Counted from the stretch's first letter, positions 1 through 10,662 are shown. The stretch is 64,000 bases of DNA from Plasmodiophora brassicae (GCA_036867785.1 CP145414.1:992001-1056000), one strand, 5' to 3'. Translations and numbers: made by a program. Notes: generated by a model from the letters alone, not told the origin.

Positions 1-780
1 GGCAGCACGTTTACGGCCAGCTTGGTTGACACGGGTCTGGGCGTCGACTCCACATCATGGACGTCTCGCACGAAGTCCAACTATATAGCGTATGCGACGA
101 CGGCCATTTCGTTCAGTATCCCGTCGTCCGACCACCGGATCGTCAACGTCGACCTGGTCCCTGACCAGGCACCCCCGCAGCAACGCACCGTGCTCTCGTT
201 CGTCGTCCTACCGCGAACGCGCAGCAACGTCGACACCGACTATGCGATCGCAGCAGCGTTCCGAGCCGAGATGCAGGTTGCCAACAGCACGATACGAAGC
301 GCCCTGCCGGTGTCATTCGCTGGACCGCCGCCCGTAGAGGTCAACATCACTTCAGTTCTTGTGAAAGTCTGTAGCACGGACGACTATGTCGTTGTTCGGC
401 ATCCAACTGGTGGATGCCCGGCATCGGTCGCTGCTTCATACGACGCGCCGCCAAACGTTGCCGCTGTGACCGCCCTTGTCGCTCTGGTTGTCGCCTGTCT
501 ATCCCTGTTCGCGTACGTTGTCTGGCAGCTGTGCATGCAGCGCGTCCGACGGCAGCAACGCGCGTTGGGTGCACACATGGCCGTCCTGGCGGCGAGTTTC
601 CCGGCACAATACGAGCCAACGATATCGCCAATGCCCGCACCTGACCCCCAGCGGCCAGGCAAGGTACGTCGCTGGGACGAACGCCGGGCACTGCACGCCA
701 AAGCGATGTGTGAGAGGGCCCCGCCACCAGACACCGATGCCGACTGGACGGTCGCAACGCACAGCACCATAAACAGGTGA
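1..780 (+). CDS. C-terminal part of a surface protein, paralogue of the next gene (5' end outside window)
   Basis: The frame is open from base 1 and ends at a stop at 778-780, so only the C-terminal 259 residues are visible. They align along their whole length with the C-terminal part of the protein at 891-2993. Both have an extracellular beta-rich looking module (STFTASL, SSDHRIVNVDLVPD, RTVLSFVVLP), then a transmembrane helix near residues 150-172, then a basic stop-transfer stretch and a cytoplasmic tail. The tail keeps the motifs QYEPTISP and ERRALHAKAM. The two genes are only 110 bp apart and co-directional, so this is a tandem duplication. I do not recognise the extracellular module. 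It resembles the repeated modules that accompany Pro/Thr stalks in algal and stramenopile surface proteins, which is an inference. The N-terminal domain of this copy is not in the window. Confidence 0.75.
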   Translation, partial: GSTFTASLVDTGLGVDSTSWTSRTKSNYIAYATTAISFSIPSSDHRIVNVDLVPDQAPPQQRTVLSFVVLPRTRSNVDTDYAIAAAFRAEMQVANSTIRSALPVSFAGPPPVEVNITSVLVKVCSTDDYVVVRHPTGGCPASVAASYDAPPNVAAVTALVALVVACLSLFAYVVWQLCMQRVRRQQRALGAHMAVLAASFPAQYEPTISPMPAPDPQRPGKVRRWDERRALHAKAMCERAPPPDTDADWTVATHSTINR

Positions 781-890
781 ACCGGGCCCGTTAAAATGAA
801 CGCTGGCCACTGCAGAGTACACAGGTCGGAAAATATCACGACATAGGTAGATATGGTACTGGTGATCGGAACGCTCGTAAGAGGCGTATC

Positions 891-2993
891 ATGAGGTTGA
901 CGGGCGTTATCGCTTGCGCGGCCCTAGCCGGCCTAGGGCTGGGGCAGGCGCCGCTGGCAGCAGTTGACGATACGTGGTTGCTGAATGCGTTCAACAACCT
1001 GCGCAGCAATGTGAACCCGCCGGCGACGAATATGAACCGTCTGCTGTGGAGCCCGACGCTGGCCAGCAGCGCCCAGACGAAGATCAATGCGTTTGCCAGC
1101 TGCAGCAGTGCAGACGGCGTGTCCAGTGCGCCATACGATTTCATCTACGACTACTTCCATGGCAACTACCAGGGGTCGTTCCAGTTCTGGGCGTCCGAAG
1201 GCAGCAGCGGGCCGGAATACAGTGAGATCTCGTGGGCCACCTATACGGCGATCGGATGCGCGGCCTATGGACCCTGCACTCAGTCGTCGAACTTCCTCCT
1301 CTGGTGCTACTTTCAGGGGCCGACATCCTGGTCCAAAGCGTCCTCGCCGTACAAGTCAGGGACGCCGGCGTGTTCACAGTGCCCGCTGGCGTATACAAAC
1401 TGTACGGCGAACCTGTGCTCGATTCCGACCTCATCGCCGGCGCCAACTCCAGCGCCAACACCGGCGCCAACTCTAGCGCCAACACCAGCACCGACTCCAG
1501 CGCCAACACCAGCACCGACTCCAGCGCCAACACCAGCACCGACTCCAGCGCCAACACCACCACCGACTCCAGCGCCAACTCCAGCGCCAACTCCAGCGCC
1601 AACTCCAGCGCCAACTCCAGCGCCAACACCGGCGCCAACACCAGCGCCAACTCCTGCGCCGACAGCAGCGCCAACTCTTGCGCCGACAGCAGCGCCAACT
1701 CCAGCGCCAACTCCAGTGCCAACAGCAGCGCCAACTCCAGCGCCAACAGCAGCGCCAACTCCAGCACCGACAGCAGCGCCGACACTAGCGCCAACTCTTG
1801 CGCCGACAGCAGCGCCGACTGCAGCGCCAACCCCAGCGCCAACACCAGCGTCAACAGCAGCGCCAACGCCTTCGCCAACTCCGTTTCCGACGTTTGGGCC
1901 AACACACTCCGCGCCGCCTTCGCCAGCACCATCTCCACTGCCATCGCCAGCTCCATCCCCAGCAGCATCGCCAACTCGAAGACCGTCGTCGGCACCGTCG
2001 TCAATTACACCACGCGCCCCTGTCTCCCCAACGTCATTGCAAATCGACACGCGGTCCCGATTGACCTCGACCCGTAGAGCAGTCAGCGCCACTGAGCCCA
2101 TCCGGACAAGGCAGACATCAGCAACCGTCCATGCCGTGTCGTCCGCCCCGTTCCAGCTCCCCGACTTCACGGCCATTGGCTCCACGTTCACGGCGAGCTT
2201 GGTGCAGATGTTCCTGAACGTGGACTGCACGTCGTGGTCGTCAGGCACAAAGACCAGCGAGGCCACGTCCGCGACGACGGCGATTTCGTCGGGCATCCCC
2301 TCCGCAGATCATCGCATTGTCAACATGGACGTGGTTCCTGACAAGGCTGCACCACAGCGAAGGACGTTGCTGTCGTTTATCGTCCTACCGCGGCTGTCCA
2401 TCAACGTCGACACCGATCTCGCAGTGGCCCTACAATTTCGAGCCGCAATGCAGGCCACGAACGGCGCCGTGCGCATCAACGAACCGCTGTCCCTCGCTGG
2501 GGCGCCTCCCGTGCAGGTCAACGTCACCGCAGTCCTTGTCAAGGTCTGCGACACAGGCGTCTACGTTATTGTTCAGCACCCAACAGATCCTTGCCCTTCG
2601 TCAACGTCTGATTTAAGGGCACCGGCAAGACCCGCCCAGGTCGACACGGCTGCGGTGGTCGTCGTCGCTGTCCTTGCCGTTATAGCATTAGCAATGCTAT
2701 CGTTCGCTCTCGGACAGCTGTACAAGCAGCGTTGTCGCCGTCGACAGCCGGTCGTCGGCAGTGGCACGCAGATGTCTGTGATTGCATCGACCTTCCGGAC
2801 GCAATACGAACCGACGATATCACCTGCGCCCCAACCCGAAACCCGTCGCTCTAACAAGCTGCGCCCCGGGCAGGAGCGACGCGCGCTCCACGCCAAAGCC
2901 ATGGTGCAGAGCAAGCCGTCCCACGAGCCCGACTACGACTGGACGATCACCCTGAAAGGCAACACTGCATCGGCGGCGCACCCGGCGGTCTGA
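891..2993 (+). CDS. CAP-domain surface protein with APT stalk, membrane-anchored
   Basis: Single-exon gene of 700 aa. Residues 1-24 are a signal peptide. Residues about 25-165 form a CAP/SCP (CRISP, antigen 5, PR-1) domain: LLNAFNNLRSNVNPPATNM matches the usual N-terminal helix, and SWATYTAIGCAAYGPC matches the W-A-x-T-x-x-x-G-C motif. The canonical HN of the first helix is FN here and the second His site is not evident, so the CAP cavity lacks its classic metal-site residues. Residues about 178-335 are an (Ala-Pro-Thr)n stalk, followed by a Ser/Pro-rich stretch, the module shared with the upstream gene, one transmembrane helix (about 585-607) and a tail with QYEPTISP and ERRALHAKAM. The architecture suggests a cell-surface adhesin or wall-associated protein. 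Function beyond that is unknown. Confidence 0.85.
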   Translation: MRLTGVIACAALAGLGLGQAPLAAVDDTWLLNAFNNLRSNVNPPATNMNRLLWSPTLASSAQTKINAFASCSSADGVSSAPYDFIYDYFHGNYQGSFQFWASEGSSGPEYSEISWATYTAIGCAAYGPCTQSSNFLLWCYFQGPTSWSKASSPYKSGTPACSQCPLAYTNCTANLCSIPTSSPAPTPAPTPAPTLAPTPAPTPAPTPAPTPAPTPAPTPAPTPPPTPAPTPAPTPAPTPAPTPAPTPAPTPAPTPAPTAAPTLAPTAAPTPAPTPVPTAAPTPAPTAAPTPAPTAAPTLAPTLAPTAAPTAAPTPAPTPASTAAPTPSPTPFPTFGPTHSAPPSPAPSPLPSPAPSPAASPTRRPSSAPSSITPRAPVSPTSLQIDTRSRLTSTRRAVSATEPIRTRQTSATVHAVSSAPFQLPDFTAIGSTFTASLVQMFLNVDCTSWSSGTKTSEATSATTAISSGIPSADHRIVNMDVVPDKAAPQRRTLLSFIVLPRLSINVDTDLAVALQFRAAMQATNGAVRINEPLSLAGAPPVQVNVTAVLVKVCDTGVYVIVQHPTDPCPSSTSDLRAPARPAQVDTAAVVVVAVLAVIALAMLSFALGQLYKQRCRRRQPVVGSGTQMSVIASTFRTQYEPTISPAPQPETRRSNKLRPGQERRALHAKAMVQSKPSHEPDYDWTITLKGNTASAAHPAV
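1437..1890 (+). repeat. APT-encoding minisatellite
   Basis: Tandem array of 9-12 bp units built on gcgccaactcca, encoding Ala-Pro-Thr and Pro-Ala-Pro-Thr repeats inside the CAP-domain gene. Variants (gcgccgacagca, gcgccaactctt) become more frequent in the 3' half. Because the unit length is a multiple of three and lacks stops, all other frames on both strands are also open here. Those long antisense frames are by-products. The array is a likely site of length variation between strains. Confidence 0.9.
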
Positions 2994-3260
2994 CACCCTA
3001 GGGCGCCGGCCAAATCCTCAGTGACAACGAACACAGCCCTGGTGCCCCTCTTCGGCACGCTCGTTCGCCAGCGGCCGTCGCGCTGACTGCGTCATCGTAT
3101 AAAAAATATCATGACCGGTTTACGGCTGCGGTTCGTGGCCGACAAAAATCAGGTTCGACTGCCTGAGCAGCGGACCGCCCGGCGCCCCCATCGGAGCCCG
3201 CGACTCCCGATCGCTCCAGTTCGCGGTTGTGTTTTGCGCGCGCGGACGGCGGTTCTAGCC

Positions 3261-4296
3261 ATGGATACGATCCAGGACGTACTCGGGAAGGCGTCGGCCG
3301 CGTCGCTGGACGACCTGCAGGCCGTCCTGCTCGGTCTGAACGGTGCTCGGGTCGCCGGGTACGCCGTCCCGGTCCTGACGGTTCGATTCGACAGCGGGGG
3401 GCCGATGGCTGGGGCGTGTCCCGTGTTGACGGTTGTCGGTGTAGATCGCGCACGGGTTGAACGTGCTTCTACAGACGCGGATCGCGGGGAATGCCGCCCG
3501 CCAGGCTGTCCTGCAAAGCCTAGTCGCGTTTATCATATGCTCGACAGGCGGGTCGGCGCTGACGTCGGTTCTTCTTGGGACCCGCATCAACTGTATGCCT
3601 GTCGGCCGGTCCTCGCGACTGTGAACGCTGACGCTGGACATGCCCAGCATTCTCGATGGCGTCGTTCCCGTATCTTTTCGGGTGCTGGTGCCTACTGTAC
3701 CTGAATCCCTGGCTGCACTCATTGCTGACAAGGGCGGTGTTTCGCGTCCCGATTGCCACAGTGGCTGCGATCTCCCAGGCGACAAACGTGTTCGCTGGAG
3801 TAACCCATTCTTCATCTTCAGTTCGGTGCCACGTTTGTTTAGACCCATGCCGCAGGTTGAGCTGGCGACCCAGCTGGCACGTGGAGAATTCATACTCGCG
3901 TTTGTATGCGGCGTCCTTTCCGCGACGGGTTTGACAATGTTCATGTGCAATTATTGTCAACCTTCTAACGTCAATCGTCAAGGCGGGGGAATCCTTGGCG
4001 ACGCGTTCCAGTTGTATAACACGAACTGGGGTCTGAGGACGCCGTCGGCATTCTCCGAGCTGTCCTCCCGAATCGTGCTGCCCATGATTGCCTCCAATTT
4101 GTACACACTGTCAACGTATGTCGCTGTTGTCGCCCTCAGCAACCATGTGTGACACCGCACCAGGCTCCCGGATGTGCCCCGCCTGACAGGCCTGCCGATC
4201 AAGCTCTCTGTCATATTCATCCTTGCGGTTCCTGTCTTCTTCAACACGCTTGGGCAGCGCCCTCCTGCTACCAAGGAGAAACCCAAGCGCGAATGA
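3261..4296 (+). CDS. Sideroflexin-like mitochondrial carrier (tentative, multi-exon)
   Basis: A TATA-like run (gtataaaaaatatc) lies near 3097, upstream of the proposed start. Several hydrophobic exons can be joined by short GT-AG introns. Visible pieces are: an exon near 3474-3590 reading QAVLQSLVAFIICSTGG; one near 3660-3800 reading FRVPIATVAAISQATNVF; one near 3860-4116 ending RIVLPMIASNLYTLST; and a last exon starting at 4165 (intron gtatgt...ccag, about 51 nt) reading LPDVPRLTGLPIKLSVIF and ending at a TGA at 4294. The phrases F-x-VP-x-A-x-VAA, S-R-I-x-LP and the C-terminal LP-I...VP...Q resemble the sideroflexin family (mitochondrial inner-membrane amino-acid carriers, about 320 aa). Exon borders between 3400 and 3900 are not settled. 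A different small membrane protein remains possible. Confidence 0.4.
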
Positions 4297-5020
4297 TATC
4301 CATTAAACCCACCCTGGTAACATTGGCTCGATCTACATTGACCTGGCCGGCCTTTCTTGGAGTACACACGTCATTGGTTTTGCTCCATCGCTCATACTTC
4401 TCTTCGCCGCCGAGTCATCGGAGCACTGCTCCCGTGCTCGTCACTCGAACGAAGGCGTGAACGTGTATCTGCATGTACGTTTGCGTCCGAAACCCACGTC
4501 GAGGGGATGCTAATCCCTCACGGCGGCATGTCTTCAAGAAGACCATCCATGTCAACGAGTGGACAACTGAGGCGCAGATTTTCATCGATACGTGCACAAA
4601 GATCAAGGACGTCGGCGCCTAGCGCGATGAGATGAACGCGTACAGCCTTGCCGGCCGACCGAACAATTTCCTGCCCTACCTATGGAGGTCGTGCCAACCA
4701 AATTTTCGCCAGGCGGCAATCGATGTCAACATCAAAGTCGAAGACCGCTCCTTCCTCTCGAGTGTTCTCCCAACTCAGCCAGAAGAGTCATAGCATGTCG
4801 ATCGCCTCCGAAAGCCTGTAGCTTTCCCTTTCTTAGCATTCGATGCAACAACGCTTTGCCGAATGTGACCCCAGGAAACTGACCACCAAGCACATTTATG
4901 ACCTAAAGACGTACCTGAGGATAACTCATACGTGTACATTATACCGTTTGGAATGGAGGGGAACGTAATTTGCACAGGGCAAGAATTGCGCACGCCTGTT
5001 CCGTTGTCAGGTCACGTTGA
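4297..5020. other. Unassigned stretch
   Basis: No convincing gene. A plus-strand fragment near 4530-4610 (HVNEWTTEAQIFIDTCTKIK) and another near 4930-5000 (SYVYIIPFGMEGNVICTG) look protein-like but are separated by stops, and I could not join them into one reading frame. They may be exons of an unrecognised gene or decayed coding DNA. Confidence 0.3.
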
Positions 5021-5448
5021 TCAGGGGGCCAGGGCTGTTGTGCTAGACGGGGGCTCCACTGCGTGGTTGTGGTCGAGGCAGAAGTTGGAGTCCTTCACCA
5101 TGTACGGAGTGTTCAGCGTGCAAGTTGTTCGAACGTAACGATCCTTCTTCTTGTCTGAATCGTTGAAATTGCAGTACGATTGGCCTGACGATAACAGTTA
5201 GCAATAGCAATATGCATAGCCTATAATACGAAGGACAGACCTCGCGCCCAGGCGCCGTCGTGGCCAAGCAATCGATCGAGCGCTCCTTTTCCGCAAAGGG
5301 CTTGAACTGAACGTTGACATGAGACGATGAGCCAGCGTCACTCAACCCCGAATGATGGAATGTAGTAAGAACTACGTACATGAAAGCCAGTCTTCTTGGC
5401 GTATGTTTCCAGAAAATGTTTCATCTCGGCTTGGGTGTCGAACGCCAT
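5021..5448 (-). CDS. Small FAR1-type (WRKY-GCM1 fold) zinc-finger protein
   Basis: Three exons on the minus strand joined by GT-AG introns give a protein of about 90 aa. It starts MAFDTQAEMKHFLETYAKK, continues GFHFKPFAEKERSIDC, then KKDRYVRTTC, and ends with FCLDHNHAVEP and a short tail before TGA at 5021. The pattern 'E-x4-FL-x2-YA-x3-GF', two spaced cysteines and a terminal H-N-H matches the FAR1 DNA-binding domain of Mutator-like transposases and their domesticated relatives. The domain is complete but there is no transposase core behind it, so this is either a domesticated DNA-binding module or the remnant of a MULE. Exon 1 could extend further upstream. The ATG at 5448 is simply the first in frame. 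Confidence 0.55.
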
Positions 5449-6283
5449 CGCTGGTGCCGGCACCCAAGCGCAGCTGATTGCCGAGATATCCGAAGGCTGA
5501 CGTCAGCTATACATTTGTAAGTTCTTTACGCGCTCGAGGATGGGCTCTCTGTCGATCAGATTCGACGTTGCCGCCACAGTATCGCTCGAGTTGCTTTCCT
5601 TGGCACGATGCCAGATTCCCGAAATAGTTATAAGTGCACGCCTCGAAGTCGTTTACTGCTTCAGAGATGCTTCCCGCCCCAAGCTTCCCGTTGTGAGACT
5701 TATAAGGAGATGTTCATGAACGACTCCCTGGCGTTGCTCGTTCGCCAGGTTGGGGCGCACCGTGCCGGCGACCAGGGAACGCAATCGGTTTGGGCCGGGG
5801 TGGGCTATTCTTGGATAGCTACAAAGGTGGGCGTCAACCGGCTAAAGGTATAACCGTATAAGTAAGAAGCGAGGGCTTACCATGGAGTTATGTTGCCAGA
5901 ACGACAACTGCCTGGCCTAGCGATGAACGGAGTTTTGCAAAGATGAGTCTCTTTACGACGTTAATGCCGCGGAGTACAGTGGACGACGGGACTCACCGGA
6001 TGAAACGGGGCGGTATTTACTGCCGTGTGCCCCAAAACTGCAAAAGGGGATGCCGCCGGTGCCACTTGGAAATTCTTTGCGGCAATGGTGCACTGGGGAG
6101 CAGTTCGAGCAGTTGGCGGCGCCGTCGGCGGTATCGTCGTGGGAGGTCTGGCGTCATCGTGGCTGCTTGCAGGGACAGCATCGGCGACAGCACCGCCCCC
6201 GTTTGCGGCGGTAACGCAAGAGCGATCATGCGTCCCTGGCGCGTCGGTCGCTGAGTTCATGGCAGAGGCCCCAGCCGGGAACC
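5449..6283. other. Intergenic or unresolved 5' exons
   Basis: No supported gene. A plus-strand frame at 6094-6260 encodes a Gly/Ala/Val-rich hydrophobic stretch (MVHWGAVRAVGGAVGG...) that could be a first exon, but it is out of frame with the epimerase downstream and I found no splice junction joining them. Confidence 0.3.
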
Positions 6284-7491
6284 GTGAAAGTTGTCGACCC
6301 GAACGGGAACGCTAAGGTCGAGTTGCGCATCGGCGACTCTGCATTCGCTGAGGTCTACGTGTTCGGTGCGCACTGCCGTGTTATCGGGCGGCGAGGTTTG
6401 ACGCTAATGGCACTGAACGATATAGGAGCGCACGTCACTCGCTTCAATACGAAGTCGGAGTCCCACCCCATTCTGTTCTTGAGCAAGAAGGCCGTTCTTG
6501 ATGGATCGAAGGCAATCCGAGGCGGTATCCCGATTATATTCCCGCAGTTCGGGCCAAACGGACCCTTGCCCCAACATGCACGTCCATGGCTTGCTGGTCA
6601 GTCGTCGACGCATCCTAACTTGGCATTCATTCCAGGGCTTTGCGCGCACATCGAAATGGAAGGTCGCCAAGCATTCAGGGGAAGATAATTTTGCCGAAGT
6701 GACACTGACGCTCGCGTCGAACGAAGAGACCATGAAGGTTCGTCATAGTGAGGTTCGTGAAACGTATGCATGGTTGACCCTTTCCGTCCAGATCTGGCCC
6801 CACCAGTTTTCAAGTTCCTACACTGTTCGACTGTTTCCTGACAGTCTCGAATGTGTCTGGGAGGTCGAGAATACGTCCAAGAAAGACCCCCTGACGTTCA
6901 CGTCAGCACTTCATTCCTACTTCCAGGTCGATGTATGGCATGTCTTCCCAGTCCGCGTAACCTTATATTTTCCACACCGTTCACATACTGTTGCAGGATG
7001 TCGAGAAAATCACGCTGGGCGATCTCGCGAACTTGAAATATTCCGACACGACAAATAATGGTCAGATACGTGATTCAGAAGCACCGCTGCTGAAAGTCAA
7101 AGGTGATCTGGCTGGTGGTCTCAGTTGAACATGTTTCTAAAGCGTGCACCAGGTGAGATTGACCGGCTCTACATTAACACGCCTAAACAGATCTGTATCA
7201 ACGACAAAGGTCCACGTCACCATCTTTTCTTGAGCTGCTGCCAAGTGGTAATACTTGCACGTGACAGATGGCGTGATCCAAATCACAAAGGACGAATCGT
7301 TGCCAGATGCCGTTATTTGGAACCCGGCTCCTGAGAAATCGAAGGCCATGAAAGATTTCGACGACAGTGAGTGGAAACAGATGATTTGTGTCGAGCCTGC
7401 TGCTGTCCATAAACCGGTGGTTCTGGCGCCCGGTGCTAAGTGGTCAACTACGATGCTCATTCGCAAGAGTTACAAGTCGTCCAAGCTGTGA
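6284..7491 (+). CDS. Glucose-6-phosphate 1-epimerase (hexose-6-phosphate mutarotase)
   Basis: Catalyses interconversion of alpha and beta anomers of hexose 6-phosphates in the cytosol (EC 5.1.3.15 family). Family motifs are clear: VYVFGAHVTRF (restored across an intron at 6366-6425), LFLSKKAVLDGSKAIRGGIP, IIFPQFGPNGPLPQH, GFARTSKWKV, TSALHSYFQV and the C-terminal APGAKWSTTMLIRK. Six exons can be reconstructed, with introns at 6366-6425, 6578-6635, 6927-6996, 7103-7152 and 7210-7267. The second intron has a GC donor (gcacgt). The annotated start is the first base of the clearly coding frame and is not an ATG. The true start probably lies in an upstream exon I could not place. The total of about 300 aa fits the family. 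Confidence 0.85.
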
Positions 7492-7709
7492 CATCAGTTC
7501 CGGGACTTAAATGCTGCGGGCGGCGGGCATCGTCGCCTTTTGATGGCCATCACTCATGAGGTAAAGCCAATTTCTGGTTCGGCAACGGCAGCCATCTGCG
7601 ACCAGTCGATAGACCAATGTACCGTGTGGAGACCGTAGACATAGGCGCTGCCGAATTTATATGCACCGCTGACGTCGACGTAGCCACCGCTAGAGGTAAC
7701 GCCAAGCGT

Positions 7710-10362
7710 TCATAGATCCTTGTCTTCAGCAGTGTAGTCTGGCGTCTCCTCGGGCTGCTGAAATCGCGGGTCCTTCGCTTTCTTCGATTTGAATGGGTTC
7801 CATTTGATGTAGCCACGTGCCTCGAGCAGGTCCGCGCCAAGCAGGGCAATAATGTACAGGAGGACCAGGTGCAGAAGCCCCTCCCATATCGATGCGCCGC
7901 CGATGTAATACCAGTAGCCTTCCTCTTCTTCGTCCTCAGCTGACGTACCTTGTTCAGCGCCCTCGTCAGCCTCCTCATCTTCGGCTGATATGAGTGGCAA
8001 AGGCTTCTTAACGTCGATTGTCACGGTTTGGGACACGTCCAGACCAATATAGGAGTCACACATGAGAACGAATTCGAACTGGCAAACATGGAGGTAAGCA
8101 AACGCCAACCAACAATACCGCATTCGGCCTTACCTGAGTCGGCCCGACATCCTTCATCTGGATTTGAATCTTGACAGTCTTCTGCCTTCGTAAACATCGA
8201 ACCTAACGGAACGTTACAGGCGAGCTAACAATGTTGCCCAAGAAGTCACGTACCCTCTCAAGACTAACGAGGTCCTTGTTGGCGTTGAAGACAATTAGGA
8301 CCCAATTCTCTTGTTTCGGGAAAGGGAACAAAGGCGCATGCGCCTCGAGAAGATCCACCTCGTCAACATCTTCCTCCTTGGGCGTTTCTATGAGTTCAAC
8401 TTCCTCGTCTTCCTCGAGTGACGTGCTCGACCGACGCAGAGTTGGAGGTTCGGACACTGGCGCAAGTTCATCGATCGGTTTAGGCTGGGATGACGGCACA
8501 ATCCGATCGGGAAAGTCATTCAAACGTGTGACGGTGACTTCAAACGTGACGACGTCCATCTGGCGAATTTCGCCGCCAGGCGTTGAGGTACTGGTCTTGT
8601 CATCCGTGGTCGTGTACTTAGCATCAAGTTCAACTAGTGGAAGAACATCGCATGTCGCTTCAATATCATCAATCTCGCTTGGCGAGAACCTGGCGAGCTC
8701 GTTCAGTCAACGCCCTCTGGTAAACGAATCGGAAAACGACTGACCTCGATTTCAAAATTGCTTCTCTGGCGGCCTTGTTCAGTTCAAGGAATTTACGAAG
8801 CGTCTTAATCTTATCTTTCCCTAACGACTTCGCTGCCTGCAACACAATCAATAGAAGTACATATATGACAACGTACAATAAGGACCCTCTCGTCGAAATG
8901 CGGTAGCTGCAGAAGTGGAGAATGGTAAACCCACACAGCCTGAGTGATTGCCCTAACGGTCTCGTTAGCATGGGGTATGAGACCGTTCCCACAGCACACA
9001 CTGAGATAGGGCGATGACGGAAATTATGTTGCGATAGAGCTTCTTCAGTAAACAGACGTCGAGCATGCCTTTGATCAGCTGGTGAACTTTCGAAAGGACA
9101 TACACCAATTCCCCGTGGAATTCTGAAGGCATTGCCTCGCTACGCAAGAGATAGCCATGCAGGAGAATGTTAACCTGATTCACAATCAGCGGCAATCTTC
9201 CAGTATCAGATTGCACAAACCTTGTTTACGTATGCAAGGCGCCCTCCCGCAATTCGAGGCCTCGCCATCTCGTCAGCGATAGTGGCATCTATTTAAAAAT
9301 TAACCCATGATGACAACAAACGCGTCATAGCGTCGACGAACGAAGCTTCTGGAGACGATCGAGATGGCTATTATGGCCAAGGCTTCGGTATTCGACACTG
9401 GCGGCGAGAGTCTGAAGGACAATCACGTTCATCCTTGCGTTACAGGATCTATGTCGAATCGTTGACAACCTCAAGAAGAAACTTGGGCGCCATGGAATCG
9501 TTCATCGTCTGATAGTAGATGGCAAGAGTCTCCATTTCAGTGCCAGTTGGATCCAAACGAGACGATCGTCTCCACCAGAGGCCAACCTATACATCGTGAT
9601 CAATTGTGTCACAACGGATTCAACTGAGCGGGGTCCCGACCGCAATGGGAAGCACAATAAAGAACAGGAAGAAGTACACCAGTAGAATCGGGCGCTCGTA
9701 CTTGCCCTCTGCTAAAAGCGACGGCAGCGCAATCGTTACGCTAGGAGAGTCTCAGAAACCAGCACGTCAACAGTATAGAGCAGCTGCACTGACCTAGCCC
9801 CTGAGTACCCATCCGGATTGCCGTACTTCTCCCAGTTCTCCCGAGCCGCATCGTCCGTGAGCGTCTGGTACGCTTTGGAGACGCGAATGAACATTTGCTC
9901 TGCCGCCGGGTTATTCAAATTCCTGTCTGGGTGGTACTCCAGAGAAAGTTTGCGATACGCTTTCTTGATATCGGGGACATCAGCACCGACTTCCAGACCA
10001 AGAATCTTATACGGGTCGAATGACAGCAGTTCTTCGGTGGTGTGTTGCAGAACATGGAAGGAAACGATCGCGAATATAATCCAACCGATAGCTAGAACAA
10101 TATTCATTGGCGAAAAGATTCGTTCCCGAGCCAGTTTCGCCTTATGAGCTTTGCTATGGTCGAACACAACCTGCTTCTCGCTCATCACGTTCAGCGACGC
10201 CTGGCCGAGGGTCGGCCTCGAGCGTTTCTTCGTCAGCGCCGACCAGCACCACGACACAAGCAGCGACAACGTCACCGGAATCAGGGCCGTCGCCAGCAGC
10301 GCCATCCAGAACCACCCGAAGGCCACATCATCATGGACGAGGATGCCCATCGATGTCCACAA
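7710..10362 (-). CDS. SEC63: SEC63-like ER translocon protein
   Basis: Acts with Sec61 and lumenal Hsp70 in post-translational import into the ER. The order on the minus strand is: TM1 (GWFWMALLATALIPV), TM2 (MNIVLAIGWIIFAIVSF), a J domain with an intact HPD (LSLEYHPDRNLNN) followed by the family-typical YGNPDGYSGA, TM3 (ILLVYFFLFFIVLPIAVG), then the helical and Ig-like parts of the Sec63/Brl domain (PLFPFPKQENWVLIV, CDSYIGLD) and an acidic region. Several short introns interrupt it, and I did not fix every border between 8120 and 9740. Oddly, the acidic region is followed by a further hydrophobic segment (WEGLLHLVLLYIIALLGADLL) and a basic tail, whereas the animal and yeast proteins I know end in the acidic tail. 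Confidence 0.88.
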
Positions 10363-10662
10363 CGCCTGACAGCTTGGCGCAGTCCGGACGCACTCTGTCC
10401 CGACTCCAATCTATTTCAAGCCCCCAACCAACAACTCGAATATACGAAGAAGCAGTCGAACGCTCAAGTGTTCTGGACATGAAAACACTGCATTCAAGGA
10501 TTTATGATCAATATATGCATGATGCGTTGGCTGAAGTATGGCAACGATGCCATCCAGCAAACGATCAAAACCGCTCCGGGTACTGGGAAGGCCTCTTCCA
10601 GTGCGGGCTTTCGGCAGGAGATACCGATTGCCTCGGCGTGAAAGCAGCCATTATTCTCGCTT

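Noticed and set aside
1141-2296. Long open frames on both strands across the APT repeat
   Set aside because: They follow from a stop-free unit with a length divisible by three. The proteins would be simple (LAxE)n or (VGAG)n repeats, and only the frame with signal peptide, CAP domain and TM is coherent.
3255-3981. Long minus-strand frames opposite the putative carrier
   Set aside because: Composition is Arg/Thr/Pro-rich without hydrophobic pattern, typical of a shadow frame.
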